A DNA stretch of 64,000 nucleotides from positions 1,139,001 to 1,203,000 of the forward strand of contig NZ_AP018560.1 in NCBI RefSeq assembly GCF_003967035.1, written 5' to 3'. Position 1 is the first letter of the stretch. Each line of letters starts with the position of its first letter. This DNA is from Aerosticca soli. GTDB taxonomy: Bacteria; Pseudomonadota; Gammaproteobacteria; Xanthomonadales; Rhodanobacteraceae. The position numbers were made by a program, and so were the translations under genes. Positions 38,225 through 47,686 of the stretch are shown piece by piece. Below the pieces are notes generated by a model. It worked only from the letters and a program-made list of their open reading frames with translations. It ran no database searches and had not been told where the DNA came from.

Positions 38225-39196
38225 ATGAATACCCCCGACAAGCCGGCCGAACGCGGCCTGCTCGATTTTTCCCGCGACAGCAGGGAGTTCAAGGACGCAC
38301 TGGCGCTGATGGGGCAGGTGCTCGGACCGGCCGAGTGCGAAAAGATCGCCGGCATGACCGCACACCCGCTGTTCGGCGATGCGATCGGGTATCTCGTCTC
38401 CAGCACCTGGGGCGCGGCCTTCCACCGTCCGGGGCTGCCCTTGCGCGATCGCGCCATGCTGATGATCGGCACCGATCTCGCACTCGGCCGCGAGGGGCCG
38501 CTCAAGGATCACATCCGCATCGCCCTGCATGCGGGCGTGACCCGGCAGGAGATCGTCGAGGCCTTGTTCCAGTCGATCTTCTACGTCGGCGCGCCCGGTT
38601 TCGTGCTCGGCCTCAAGGTGGCTGGCGAGGTGTTCGGCGCCGCCGATGCCGCCCAGCTGGCCCAGGCCGCCTTGGGCAACGTCGCCGCCCTCAAGGACGT
38701 GGGCGTGCGGCTCGGGCCGATCAACCACGTCGCCATGGCGGTGGCCGACTGGAAGAAGACCGCCCGCGGCTTTGCCGCGCTGCTCGGTCTCAAGACCTGG
38801 CGCGAACTGCCGATCGGCTCGCAGATGCTCGACGATGCGCGCTACTACGGGCAGCCGGCCGAGTTTTCGTGGATCTCCGCCTTCGCGCGGCTCGGCGATA
38901 CCCTGCTCGAACTGTGCCAGCCGGTCTCGGGCAAGACCATGTTCGGCGACTTCGTCGCCCGCCACGGCGACGGCATCCAGCACATCGGCGATCTCTCCCA
39001 TCCCGACCCGCTCGGGCTGGTACAGGCCTACACCAGCCAGGGCATCGAGGTCGGCACCTACGGCAAGATCGGTGGCGTCGCCGAGCTGTTCTATCTCGAC
39101 ACCCGCGCCCAGTTGGGCGGCGTGGTGCTGGAGGTGGTCGCGCCGCCCACCTATGCCCAGATCGCCGATTTCGGCACCGATGTCACCTTCGATTGA
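38225..39196 (+). CDS. Fusion of a carboxymuconolactone-decarboxylase-like domain and a VOC domain
   Basis: 323 residues. Residues about 20-150 match the AhpD/carboxymuconolactone decarboxylase helical fold (PLRDRAMLMIGTDLALGREGPLKDHIRIALHAGVTRQEIVEALFQ in overlapping pieces), without the AhpD Cys pair, so PcaC-like rather than peroxidatic. Residues about 163-312 are a VOC domain with candidate metal ligands His168 (INHVAMAV), His253 (GIQHIGDL) and Glu303 (VVLEVVAPP), in the style of methylmalonyl-CoA epimerase or glyoxalase. I do not know a characterised protein with this arrangement. A decarboxylation followed by isomerisation or lysis on one chain is one guess. Confidence 0.7.
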   Translation: MNTPDKPAERGLLDFSRDSREFKDALALMGQVLGPAECEKIAGMTAHPLFGDAIGYLVSSTWGAAFHRPGLPLRDRAMLMIGTDLALGREGPLKDHIRIALHAGVTRQEIVEALFQSIFYVGAPGFVLGLKVAGEVFGAADAAQLAQAALGNVAALKDVGVRLGPINHVAMAVADWKKTARGFAALLGLKTWRELPIGSQMLDDARYYGQPAEFSWISAFARLGDTLLELCQPVSGKTMFGDFVARHGDGIQHIGDLSHPDPLGLVQAYTSQGIEVGTYGKIGGVAELFYLDTRAQLGGVVLEVVAPPTYAQIADFGTDVTFD

Positions 39197-39212
39197 TGCC
39201 GGAGAACCACCG

Positions 39213-40256
39213 ATGACACCGCCGTTTCCGGCCGACCGCTGGGACACCCTGCAGGTCGTGGTGCGCGACTATCGCCAGGTCGTGCTGAACTTCGCCCGTT
39301 TCTTCGGCATCGAACGCTGGGAAGTCCGGCGCATCGACGGTCGCCGCCTGCGTGACCATCGCGTGGCAGGCCAGCCGACGGCCTGCCGCTGGATCAGCGT
39401 GACTGGTCGCCACGCCGCCTTCGCCATCGAGCTGGTGCAGCCGGTCGACGGCCCCACGCCGTACCGGCACACGCTGGACACGGTGGGCGAGGGCATGCAC
39501 GGTCTCGCCTTCAAGGTCGACGATCGTGCCGCCGCGCAGCGCTGGCTCGACGCCCTGGCCGCCGAGGGCGTCGCCACCGAGCAGCAGGGCAGCCTCGCCG
39601 ATGCCTGGGATTACCACATGCTCGACACCCGCGCCCTGCTCGCGGGCATCCGTCTGGAGCTGCGTCTGCCGTTTGCGGACGTCGCGCCACCGGACGAGGT
39701 GCTGCAGGTGGATCTCGCCCGCTTCGGGCCGGCGCTGCTGCCGGTGCAGAAGATGTATCACCTGGGCGTGGTGTGCGCCGACCGTCATCGCACCAAGGCG
39801 ACGCTCGCACGGCTGTTCGGCATCCAGAGCTGGATCGAGCTCGAAATCGAAAGCGGCCGCACCATCAGCGACACCACTTACTACGGGCGCGAGGTGTACC
39901 ACGCCTATGACAACCACGTCGGCCGGCGCGGCGAGATGTCCTTCGAGCTGATCACGCCGCGCACGGCCGACAACGTCTATCACGATTTTTTCAAGCAGCG
40001 CGGCGAGGGGCTGCAGCACGTCTTTCCGACCATCTGCACGCGCGAGGCCTCGGACCGCGCGCTGGCCCAGCTGCGGCCGCTCGGCATGGAGATCATCCAG
40101 AGCGGCAACATCGGCGGCCTGCTCGAGTACTACTACCTCGATACCCGGCGCTATCTGCCGGGGATCACCACCGAGGTGGTGGTACCGCTGCGCGAGGACT
40201 GGCTCGAGGCGATGTTCCCCGACCGCGCCACGGCCTGGACGCTGATGGGCGACTGA
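39213..40256 (+). CDS. Double-VOC-domain protein with a degenerate first domain
   Basis: 347 residues. Domain 2 (about 180-330) keeps His183 (MYHLGVVCAD), His269 (GLQHVFPTI) and Glu321 (TTEVVVPL). Domain 1 (about 10-155) has His96 and Glu149 but Gln14 where the first His is expected (TLQVVVRD), so probably one working metal site. It resembles the VOC half of the previous protein (YYLDTR and LFYLDTR segments), suggesting both came from one ancestor. It is the last gene of the block, 50 bases before glnD. Function unknown; epimerase, lyase or extradiol-type chemistry are all possible. Confidence 0.65.
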   Translation: MTPPFPADRWDTLQVVVRDYRQVVLNFARFFGIERWEVRRIDGRRLRDHRVAGQPTACRWISVTGRHAAFAIELVQPVDGPTPYRHTLDTVGEGMHGLAFKVDDRAAAQRWLDALAAEGVATEQQGSLADAWDYHMLDTRALLAGIRLELRLPFADVAPPDEVLQVDLARFGPALLPVQKMYHLGVVCADRHRTKATLARLFGIQSWIELEIESGRTISDTTYYGREVYHAYDNHVGRRGEMSFELITPRTADNVYHDFFKQRGEGLQHVFPTICTREASDRALAQLRPLGMEIIQSGNIGGLLEYYYLDTRRYLPGITTEVVVPLREDWLEAMFPDRATAWTLMGD

Positions 40257-40306
40257 GCCTTCCGCACAGGCATGGTCAGGCGGGGCCGGTCGTGTTGTCA
40301 TAGGCC

Positions 40307-42961
40307 ATGGCCTTGACTCCCGCGACCCGCGTCGCTTTGCCGCCGCTGCCGCGCCTGCCGGTGGCGGTGCCGCGCTCGGGTGTCTCCGACGAGGCGCGTC
40401 GCGCCCTGCGCCAGTTGCTCGGCGACCTCGACCGCGATCTCGCCATCGCCTTTCGCGACGGTGGCGATGCCGCGGCGCTGGCGCGCCGTCGCGCCGAGGG
40501 CGTGGCGCGGGTGGTGACGCACGCCTGGACCGCGTGTCTGGGCGAGGTGGAAGGCGCGGCACTGTTCGCCGTCGGCGGCTTCGGCCGCGGCTTGCTGTTT
40601 CCCCAGTCGGATGTCGACCTGCTGGTGCTCGTCACCCAGGCCGATGCCGGTCGCCTGCGGGCGCTCGAGCACTACTTCGCCACGCTGTGGGACATCGGCC
40701 TCAAGGTCGGTCATGCAGTGCGTGATGTCGCCACCTGCCGCACGCTGGCCGCCGCCGAGGTGAGCGTGTTCACCAGCCTGCTCGACGCGCACTGGCTGGC
40801 CGGCGACGGCGCACTGGAAGCGGACTTGCGCGCCATCGTCGACGATCCGGCGTTGTGGCCGCCGCGCGCCTATCTCGCGGCGCGGCTGGCCGAACGCGAC
40901 GCCCGCCACGCGCGCTTCAACGACAGCACCTACAACCTGGAACCCAACCTCAAGGACGGCCCCGGCGGACTGCGCACGCTCGATGCGCTGCGCTGGCTGG
41001 GACGGCGGCTGGCGCACGCGGCGGATTTCGATGCCATGGTCGAGGCCGGCCTGCTCGACGCTGCCGAGCGCGACGCGCTGCACGAGGCCGAATCGACGCT
41101 GCAGCGCTACCGTTTCGCGCTGCATCTGGAAGCCGGCCGGCCGGAGGAGCGGCTGCTGTTCGACTACCAGCGCGCGCTCGCCGCACGGCTGGGTTTCGAG
41201 GACGAACACGAGAAGAACCTCGGCGTCGAGCAGTTCATGCAGGGCTATTACCGCGCCGCCAGCCAGATCGAGCGCATGGGCGTGCAGCTGGCCGAACGCT
41301 TCGAGGAACTGCTGGAGCCGGCGACGGCGGCCGTGCCGCTGGGCGAGGATTTCCTGCGTCAGGGCAACCGCCTCGCCCTGCGCGATGCGGCGCTTTTCGA
41401 GCGTCGCCCGGCGGCGTTGGTGGAGGCCTTCATCATCCGTCTCGACCAGCCGGATCTCACCGGCTTCACCGCCGAGACCATGCGCCGGCTGCATCAGGCC
41501 ATCGTCCGGCTCGGCCCGCGTCTGGCGGAGGACGAGAGCGTGCTCGCGGCCTTCCTGCGCCTCCTGCGCCGGGGCGCGAGCGCGGTCGATGCGTTGTGGC
41601 GGATGAACCGCTACGGCCTGCTCGCGGCGATCATCCCCGCTTTCGGCCGCGTGGTCGGACGCATGCAGTACGACCTTTTCCACGTCTATACCGTGGACGA
41701 GCACACCATGCGCGTGCTGCGCAACGTGGCGCGCTTCGCCGACCCGGCCGCCCGCGAAGACTTTCCGCTCGCCTGCGATATCTGGCCGACCCTGCCCGCG
41801 CCGGAGGTGCTGCTGCTGGCGGCGCTGTTCCACGACATCGCCAAGGGCCGCGGCGGCGACCATTCGGTGCTCGGCGAGGTCGAGGCGCGGGCGTTCTGCG
41901 CCCGGCTCGGCCTGCCGGAAAACGACGTCGAGCGCGTCGCCTGGCTGGTGCGCTGGCATCTGCTGATGAGCACCACCGCGCAGCGCGAGGACATCACCGA
42001 TCCGGCAGTGGTCGAGCGTTTCGCCGAGACGGTGCAGAACCGCGAGCGGCTCGGGCAGCTGTATCTGCTCACCATCGCCGACATCATCGGCACCAGCCCC
42101 AAGCTGTGGAACGGCTGGAAGGATCGCCTGCTCGCCGATCTCTACCACGCCGCCCGCTACGCCCTGCGCAGTCACGTCGGGCCGCCGCGCGACGCGGCCG
42201 CGCGCGTGCGCGAGTGTCAGCGGCTGGCGCTGCCCCTGCTCACGGCGCAGGGGCTGGCGGCGGCGCAGGTCGAACGGCTGTGGACGGATTTCCCCGCCGC
42301 GAGCTTCCTGCGCCACCGTCCCGAGCAGATCGCCTGGCAGAGTGCCGCCATCCTGCGGGCGTCCGGCGCCGTGCCGGTGGTCGCGGTGCATCCGGAATCA
42401 TCGCGCGGCGCCACCGAGGTGTTCATCTACACGGTCAATCGCGACGGCCTGTTCGCCGCGGTCACCGCGACCCTGGACCGGCTGGGTTTTTCGGTGCAGG
42501 AGGCCAGGGTGCTCGGGACCGCGAGCGGCATGGCGCTCGACACCTTCTGGCTGCTCGAGGCCGACGGCCAGCCGGCCAGCCCCGAACGCGCGGAGGAGCT
42601 GCGCCAGCGTCTGCTGCACACGCTGGCGCAGGCCGAGCCGGCGCGCGTGGGCCGGCGCAGCCTGCCGCGGCGGCTGCGGCATTTCCAGCGCGCGCCCACG
42701 GTGGGCTTCCACGATGCCGGCGACTACACCCAGCTCGCGCTGGTGTGCAGCGATCATCCGGGGCTGCTCGCCGCCGTCGCCCGCGCCTTCCTGGAGGCGC
42801 AGGTGCGCGTGCACGATGCCCGCATCGCCACTTTCGGCGAACGGGTGGAGGATTTCTTCCTGCTCAGCGACCGGCACGACCGGCCGCTCGATGCCGCGCG
42901 TCAGGAACGCTTGCGGCGCGCGCTGCTGGACAACGTTGGCGCCGGCGCACCCGCCGCCTGA
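40307..42961 (+). CDS. glnD: GlnD, bifunctional uridylyltransferase/uridylyl-removing enzyme
   Basis: 884 residues, full length. The N-terminal nucleotidyltransferase has GGFGRGLLFPQSDVDLLVL; the central HD phosphohydrolase has LFHDIAKGRGGDHSVLGE; two ACT domains for glutamine sensing are at the C-terminus (VFIYTVNRDGLFAAVTATLDRLG and LALVCSDHPGLLAAVARAF). It uridylylates PII when glutamine is low and deuridylylates it when high. Normally next to map; it resumes the core gene order after the catabolic block. It converges on the HD-GYP-like gene, whose stop lies 9 bases away. Confidence 0.97.
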   Translation: MALTPATRVALPPLPRLPVAVPRSGVSDEARRALRQLLGDLDRDLAIAFRDGGDAAALARRRAEGVARVVTHAWTACLGEVEGAALFAVGGFGRGLLFPQSDVDLLVLVTQADAGRLRALEHYFATLWDIGLKVGHAVRDVATCRTLAAAEVSVFTSLLDAHWLAGDGALEADLRAIVDDPALWPPRAYLAARLAERDARHARFNDSTYNLEPNLKDGPGGLRTLDALRWLGRRLAHAADFDAMVEAGLLDAAERDALHEAESTLQRYRFALHLEAGRPEERLLFDYQRALAARLGFEDEHEKNLGVEQFMQGYYRAASQIERMGVQLAERFEELLEPATAAVPLGEDFLRQGNRLALRDAALFERRPAALVEAFIIRLDQPDLTGFTAETMRRLHQAIVRLGPRLAEDESVLAAFLRLLRRGASAVDALWRMNRYGLLAAIIPAFGRVVGRMQYDLFHVYTVDEHTMRVLRNVARFADPAAREDFPLACDIWPTLPAPEVLLLAALFHDIAKGRGGDHSVLGEVEARAFCARLGLPENDVERVAWLVRWHLLMSTTAQREDITDPAVVERFAETVQNRERLGQLYLLTIADIIGTSPKLWNGWKDRLLADLYHAARYALRSHVGPPRDAAARVRECQRLALPLLTAQGLAAAQVERLWTDFPAASFLRHRPEQIAWQSAAILRASGAVPVVAVHPESSRGATEVFIYTVNRDGLFAAVTATLDRLGFSVQEARVLGTASGMALDTFWLLEADGQPASPERAEELRQRLLHTLAQAEPARVGRRSLPRRLRHFQRAPTVGFHDAGDYTQLALVCSDHPGLLAAVARAFLEAQVRVHDARIATFGERVEDFFLLSDRHDRPLDAARQERLRRALLDNVGAGAPAA

Positions 42962-42970
42962 AGGTCGGAT

Positions 42971-44080
42971 TCAGAGGGCGGCATCCGCGCCCCACAGCGC
43001 TTCCATGTCCACCGGCAACGCCAGGGCTTCGAGGTCCACCGTTTCGGCCACCGCATGCGCGGCCTGGTCGCCGCGACGGCGGATCGGTATCCCGGTGCGC
43101 AGGCCGTCGTGGGTGGTGAGCGAGGCCACCTTGGGCTTGTGGCAGCTGGCACCGCGCTCGAGCACCACCGCGATCGAGCCGTTGCGCAGCCGTACGCCGG
43201 TGCCCGGCGGGTAGATTCCCAGCGTCTTGATGAACAGCGCCGCGAGTTCCTCGTCCAGGGCGCCGGTGCTCAGGAACAGCCGGCGCAACGCGGTATGCGG
43301 CGACAGCGCCCGCCGATGGGCGCGGGCCGAAACGGCGGCGCAGTACACGTCGGCCAGCGCCAGCAGCCGGGCCGGCAGATCCAGCTCGGCCAGGGTCTTG
43401 CCGGCCGGATAGCCGCTGCCGTCGGCGCGTTCGTGATGGTCCTCCACCGCTTGCAGCCAGTGCGTGTCATCGACGCCGTGGGCCTTGAGCAGGGCCACGC
43501 CGGACGTGCAATGCGCCCGGATCGCCGCGCGCTGGGCATCATCCGGCGGTGCCGCTGCGGCATACAGCTGCCGCTGCAGATCGAGCATGCCGATATTCAT
43601 GGTCAGCGCCGCGGCGACCGTGGCGCGCTGCAGTGGCGGCGACAACGCCAGGGCCTGGCCGACCAGCTCGCAGGCGATCGCCGCATTGACTGCATGACGG
43701 CACGGATAGGCGCCTTCGGGCACCAGCAGGATGGCGGCGAGCGCCACGTCGGCATTGCGGCGCACCGCCCGGGCGATCTGCCCGGCGATGCGATCGATGG
43801 TGGCGACGAAGTCACCCGCCGGCGCAGTGAGACAGTCGGTCAGCCAGCGTCTGGCTTCGAGGATCTGCGCCAGCGGGCTTCTCGGCACGGCTTCGGCGTC
43901 CGGCGGCGGGTCGTCATGGATCGCGTCGAAATTGGCCAGCTCTAGCAGCCGGTCGATCTGGTTCTGGCTGATCAACAGCTCGCCCTTGCGCAGCAGCAGC
44001 ACGCCGCGCGCATCATAGGCATCGCAGGGCAGCGGCTGGCCCAGTACCAGCTCGGACGGGTGCAGCGTTCGCTTGCTCAA
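42971..44080 (-). CDS. HD-GYP-like protein with a degenerate HD dyad
   Basis: 369 residues from a TTG start at 44080, chosen because AGGAGGGAGG lies right before it and the protein then begins cleanly (SKRTLHPSELVLGQPL); longer ATG starts would overlap dapD or leave no promoter. The C-terminal HD-GYP signature HHERADGSGYP is present, as are the early His (CRHAVNAA) and the middle His (IRAHCTSG). The HD metal dyad, normally HDIGK, reads MNIGM. Active HD-GYP enzymes hydrolyse cyclic di-GMP; this one probably cannot bind the normal metal pair and may be a binding or signalling protein. Divergent from dapD. Confidence 0.8.
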   Translation of the reverse strand: MSKRTLHPSELVLGQPLPCDAYDARGVLLLRKGELLISQNQIDRLLELANFDAIHDDPPPDAEAVPRSPLAQILEARRWLTDCLTAPAGDFVATIDRIAGQIARAVRRNADVALAAILLVPEGAYPCRHAVNAAIACELVGQALALSPPLQRATVAAALTMNIGMLDLQRQLYAAAAPPDDAQRAAIRAHCTSGVALLKAHGVDDTHWLQAVEDHHERADGSGYPAGKTLAELDLPARLLALADVYCAAVSARAHRRALSPHTALRRLFLSTGALDEELAALFIKTLGIYPPGTGVRLRNGSIAVVLERGASCHKPKVASLTTHDGLRTGIPIRRRGDQAAHAVAETVDLEALALPVDMEALWGADAAL

Positions 44081-44243
44081 GCCTCCCTCCTGCAGCGGAA
44101 CCGGGCGGGCGCATCGACGATCGCGGATCAACGTTCCGGTATCGGCCGCGTCGGCGGCAACTTGAATCCCAGGCCCGGCAATCGCGTCGCCAGCGTGTAA
44201 CCTTGCGGGTCTTTCCATGATCTTCCCATCCGCAGGGTCTGCC

Positions 44244-45076
<833 letters not shown>

Positions 45077-45080
<4 letters not shown>

Positions 45081-45442
45081 GCCTCACCGTCTACGGACTT
45101 CCCACCTGCGACACCTGCCGCAAGGCACGCAACTGGCTGGACCGCTTCGGCATCGCCCACACCTTCGTCGACTACCGCGCCGAGCCGGTGCCGGCGGCGA
45201 CGCTGAAGGACTGGGCGAGGCAGCTCGGCGGCTGGGAGGCGCTGGTCAACAAGTCCTCGACCACCTGGCGCAATCTGCTGCCGCAGCGCAAGAACCCGGC
45301 CTCCGATCCGGAGTGGACGCTGCTGCTGAAGGAGTATCCGGCGCTGATCCGCCGGCCGGTGGTGGTCGATGCCGAGGGCGCGATCAGCGTGGGTTTCAGC
45401 GACGCGGCCTTCAAGCGCCGCTTCGGCCTGGGCGCATCATGA
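45077..45442 (+). CDS. ArsC/Spx-family protein, YffB-like
   Basis: 121 residues, thioredoxin-like ArsC family. [17 protein letters not shown] carries a CxxC pair near residues 11-14, and [24 protein letters not shown] with the RRPVVV strand are the family landmarks. YffB-like proteins sit directly before dapE in many gammaproteobacteria, including E. coli; their role is not well defined and true arsenate reduction is unlikely. It overlaps both dapD and dapE by 4 bases. Confidence 0.85.
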
Positions 45443-46629
45443 GCGCGCCGGGGCAGGATGCCTCGCCGGTGCTCGCGCTCGCCGCCGAGCTGATCCGGCG
45501 CCGTTCGGTCACGCCGGAGGATGCCGGCTGCCAGGCACTCATCGCCGCGCGCCTGCAACGGGTCGGCTTCCACTGCGAAAGCCTGCGTTTCGGCGCGGTG
45601 GACAACCTCTGGGCCACGCATGGCGGCACCGGGCCGACGCTGATTTTCCTCGGCCATACGGACGTGGTGCCGAGCGGGCCGGAGGATGCCTGGCAAAGTC
45701 CGCCGTTCGAACCGTCGCTGCGCGATGGACGTCTCTACGGCCGCGGCGCCGCCGACATGAAGGGCGCGGTGGCGGCCATGGTCGTCGCGCTGGAGCAATA
45801 CGTCGCCGCGCAGCCGATGCACGCCGGGCGCATCGGGCTGTTGCTGACCAGCGACGAGGAAGGGCCGACCAACCTCGATGGCGTGCGCCGTGTGGCCGAG
45901 CTTTTTCGCCGGCGCGGCGAGCGCATCGACTGGTGCGTGGTGGGCGAGCCCTCGTCCAGGGATCGGCTCGGCGACCTGATCCGGGTGGGGCGGCGCGGCT
46001 CGCTCTCGGCCGCGATCACCGTGCATGGGATACAGGGGCACGTCGCCTATCCGGAAAAAGCCCGCAATCCGATCCATGCCTTCGCGCCGGCGCTCGCCGA
46101 GCTCGTCGCCGAACGCTGGGACGAAGGCGACGCCGACTTCCCGCCGACCAGCTTTCAGGTCTCCAACATCCATGCCGGCACCGGCGCCACCAACGTCATC
46201 CCGGGTGTGCTGACGGCGCAATGCAATTTCCGCTACGGTACCGCCAGCACCGCCGCCGACCTGCGGGCGCGGGTCGAGGCGATCCTGTCCCGCCACGGCC
46301 TGCGCTACGAGCTTGCCTGGAATCTTTCCGGCGAACCCTTCCTGACCCCGCCGGGTGGGCGCCTGCGTGAGGCCGTGCGTGCCATCTGCCGCGAGCTGTG
46401 CGGTGCCGATCCCGAACAGAGCACCGGCGGCGGCACTTCCGACGGGCGCTTCATCGCCCCGCTCGGTGCCGAGGTGGTCGAGCTCGGGCCGGTCAACGCC
46501 ACCATCCATCAGGTGGACGAATGCGTGGCGGTGGCGGATCTGGAACGCCTGCCCGCGCTGTACACAGCGATCTGCGCCCGACTGTTGGGCGCGCCCTCGC
46601 TCGCCGCGGGCCGGCAGGGGCGTGACTGA
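45439..46629 (+). CDS. dapE: DapE, succinyl-diaminopimelate desuccinylase
   Basis: 396 residues, M20 zinc peptidase family. The metal ligands lie in [12 protein letters not shown] (His), GRGAADMKG (Asp), [10 protein letters not shown] (Glu pair), VVGEPSS (Glu) and the C-terminal [10 protein letters not shown] (His). It frees LL-diaminopimelate for lysine and cell-wall synthesis. The last dozen residues after [10 protein letters not shown] are an unconserved tail. Overlaps the preceding gene. Confidence 0.96.
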   Translation: MSAPGQDASPVLALAAELIRRRSVTPEDAGCQALIAARLQRVGFHCESLRFGAVDNLWATHGGTGPTLIFLGHTDVVPSGPEDAWQSPPFEPSLRDGRLYGRGAADMKGAVAAMVVALEQYVAAQPMHAGRIGLLLTSDEEGPTNLDGVRRVAELFRRRGERIDWCVVGEPSSRDRLGDLIRVGRRGSLSAAITVHGIQGHVAYPEKARNPIHAFAPALAELVAERWDEGDADFPPTSFQVSNIHAGTGATNVIPGVLTAQCNFRYGTASTAADLRARVEAILSRHGLRYELAWNLSGEPFLTPPGGRLREAVRAICRELCGADPEQSTGGGTSDGRFIAPLGAEVVELGPVNATIHQVDECVAVADLERLPALYTAICARLLGAPSLAAGRQGRD

Positions 46630-46701
46630 TGCCTGGCGAGGCAGCCGTTTGCTGGAAGATGGAATCGTAGACGCCGACCGCGGGACACCTTCAGGCCTTT
46701 C

Positions 46702-47601
46702 ATGACCGCTCTCCTGCTGCTCCTGGTCTGCCTCGCGCTCGGCATGCTGATCCGCCGCCATGCCAAGCCGCCGCACGGCATCGTGCACAGCCTCAACTGG
46801 TGGGTGATCAACATCGCGCTGCCGGCGCTGGTGCTCGAGCTCATCCCGGGCATCCGTTTCGACCCGGCGCTGTGGTTTCCCATCCTCGCCATGTGGGTGG
46901 TGTTTTTCGGCGCCTGGCTGGTGTTCGGCCTGCTCGGGCCGCGGCTTCGCTGGTCGCGGCAGCGGACCGGGGCACTGATCCTGGTCTGCGGCCTCGGCAA
47001 CACGTCGTTCATGGGCTATCCGCTGCTGCAGGCCTTGCACGGCAAGGAAGGCCTGGCGCTGGCCGTGGTTGCCGATCAGCTCGGCTGTTTTCCGCTGCTG
47101 GCCTCGCTCGGCATCATCGTGGCATCGCTGTATGCCGGACGCGATCTGAAGACCGGGCAGATCGTGCGCCGGATCCTGCTGTTTCCGGCTTTTCTCGCCC
47201 TCCTGGTCGGCGCGCTGGCCGGCATGCTCGGCGGCTGGCCCGACTGGGTGACCGGCGTGCTGGCGCCGATCGGCAGCACCTTGACGCCACTCGCCCTGTT
47301 CTCGATCGGGCTGCAGTTCCAGCTCCGCCCCGGTCACCGCCCCTGGCTTGCCGCCGCCCTGGGCCTGGGTTGGAAGCTCGCCATCGCGCCGATGCTGGTG
47401 TGGCTGCTCGGCCGCGCTGTCGGTGTCCACGATCTCGTGCTCACGGTCGGCGTGCTGCAGGCGGGCATGGCACCGATGGCCTCGGCGGCGATCCTGGCCG
47501 ACGAATACGGGCTGGAACCGGCCTTGAGCAATACCGTGCTGGGCATCGGCATCCTGCTTTCCTTGCTGACGGTGCCGCTGTTCGACCACCTCCTCGTCTG
47601 A
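46702..47601 (+). CDS. AEC-family transporter
   Basis: 299 residues with about nine or ten hydrophobic segments. The auxin-efflux-carrier pattern is seen in NIALPALVLELIPGI and in GNTSFMGYPLLQALHG, and again in the second half (TVGVLQAGMAPMASAAIL). Members export or import small carboxylates in an unknown manner. Not part of the catabolic block and without close operon partners, so the substrate cannot be inferred. Confidence 0.8.
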   Translation: MTALLLLLVCLALGMLIRRHAKPPHGIVHSLNWWVINIALPALVLELIPGIRFDPALWFPILAMWVVFFGAWLVFGLLGPRLRWSRQRTGALILVCGLGNTSFMGYPLLQALHGKEGLALAVVADQLGCFPLLASLGIIVASLYAGRDLKTGQIVRRILLFPAFLALLVGALAGMLGGWPDWVTGVLAPIGSTLTPLALFSIGLQFQLRPGHRPWLAAALGLGWKLAIAPMLVWLLGRAVGVHDLVLTVGVLQAGMAPMASAAILADEYGLEPALSNTVLGIGILLSLLTVPLFDHLLV

Positions 47602-47686
47602 CCTCGGCCGCTTGGCAGGGGCGTTGGACGCCATGGCGCCTGGTTGTCTACCATCGCTGTTCCACCGCAGCATTTTTGGGGACGGC

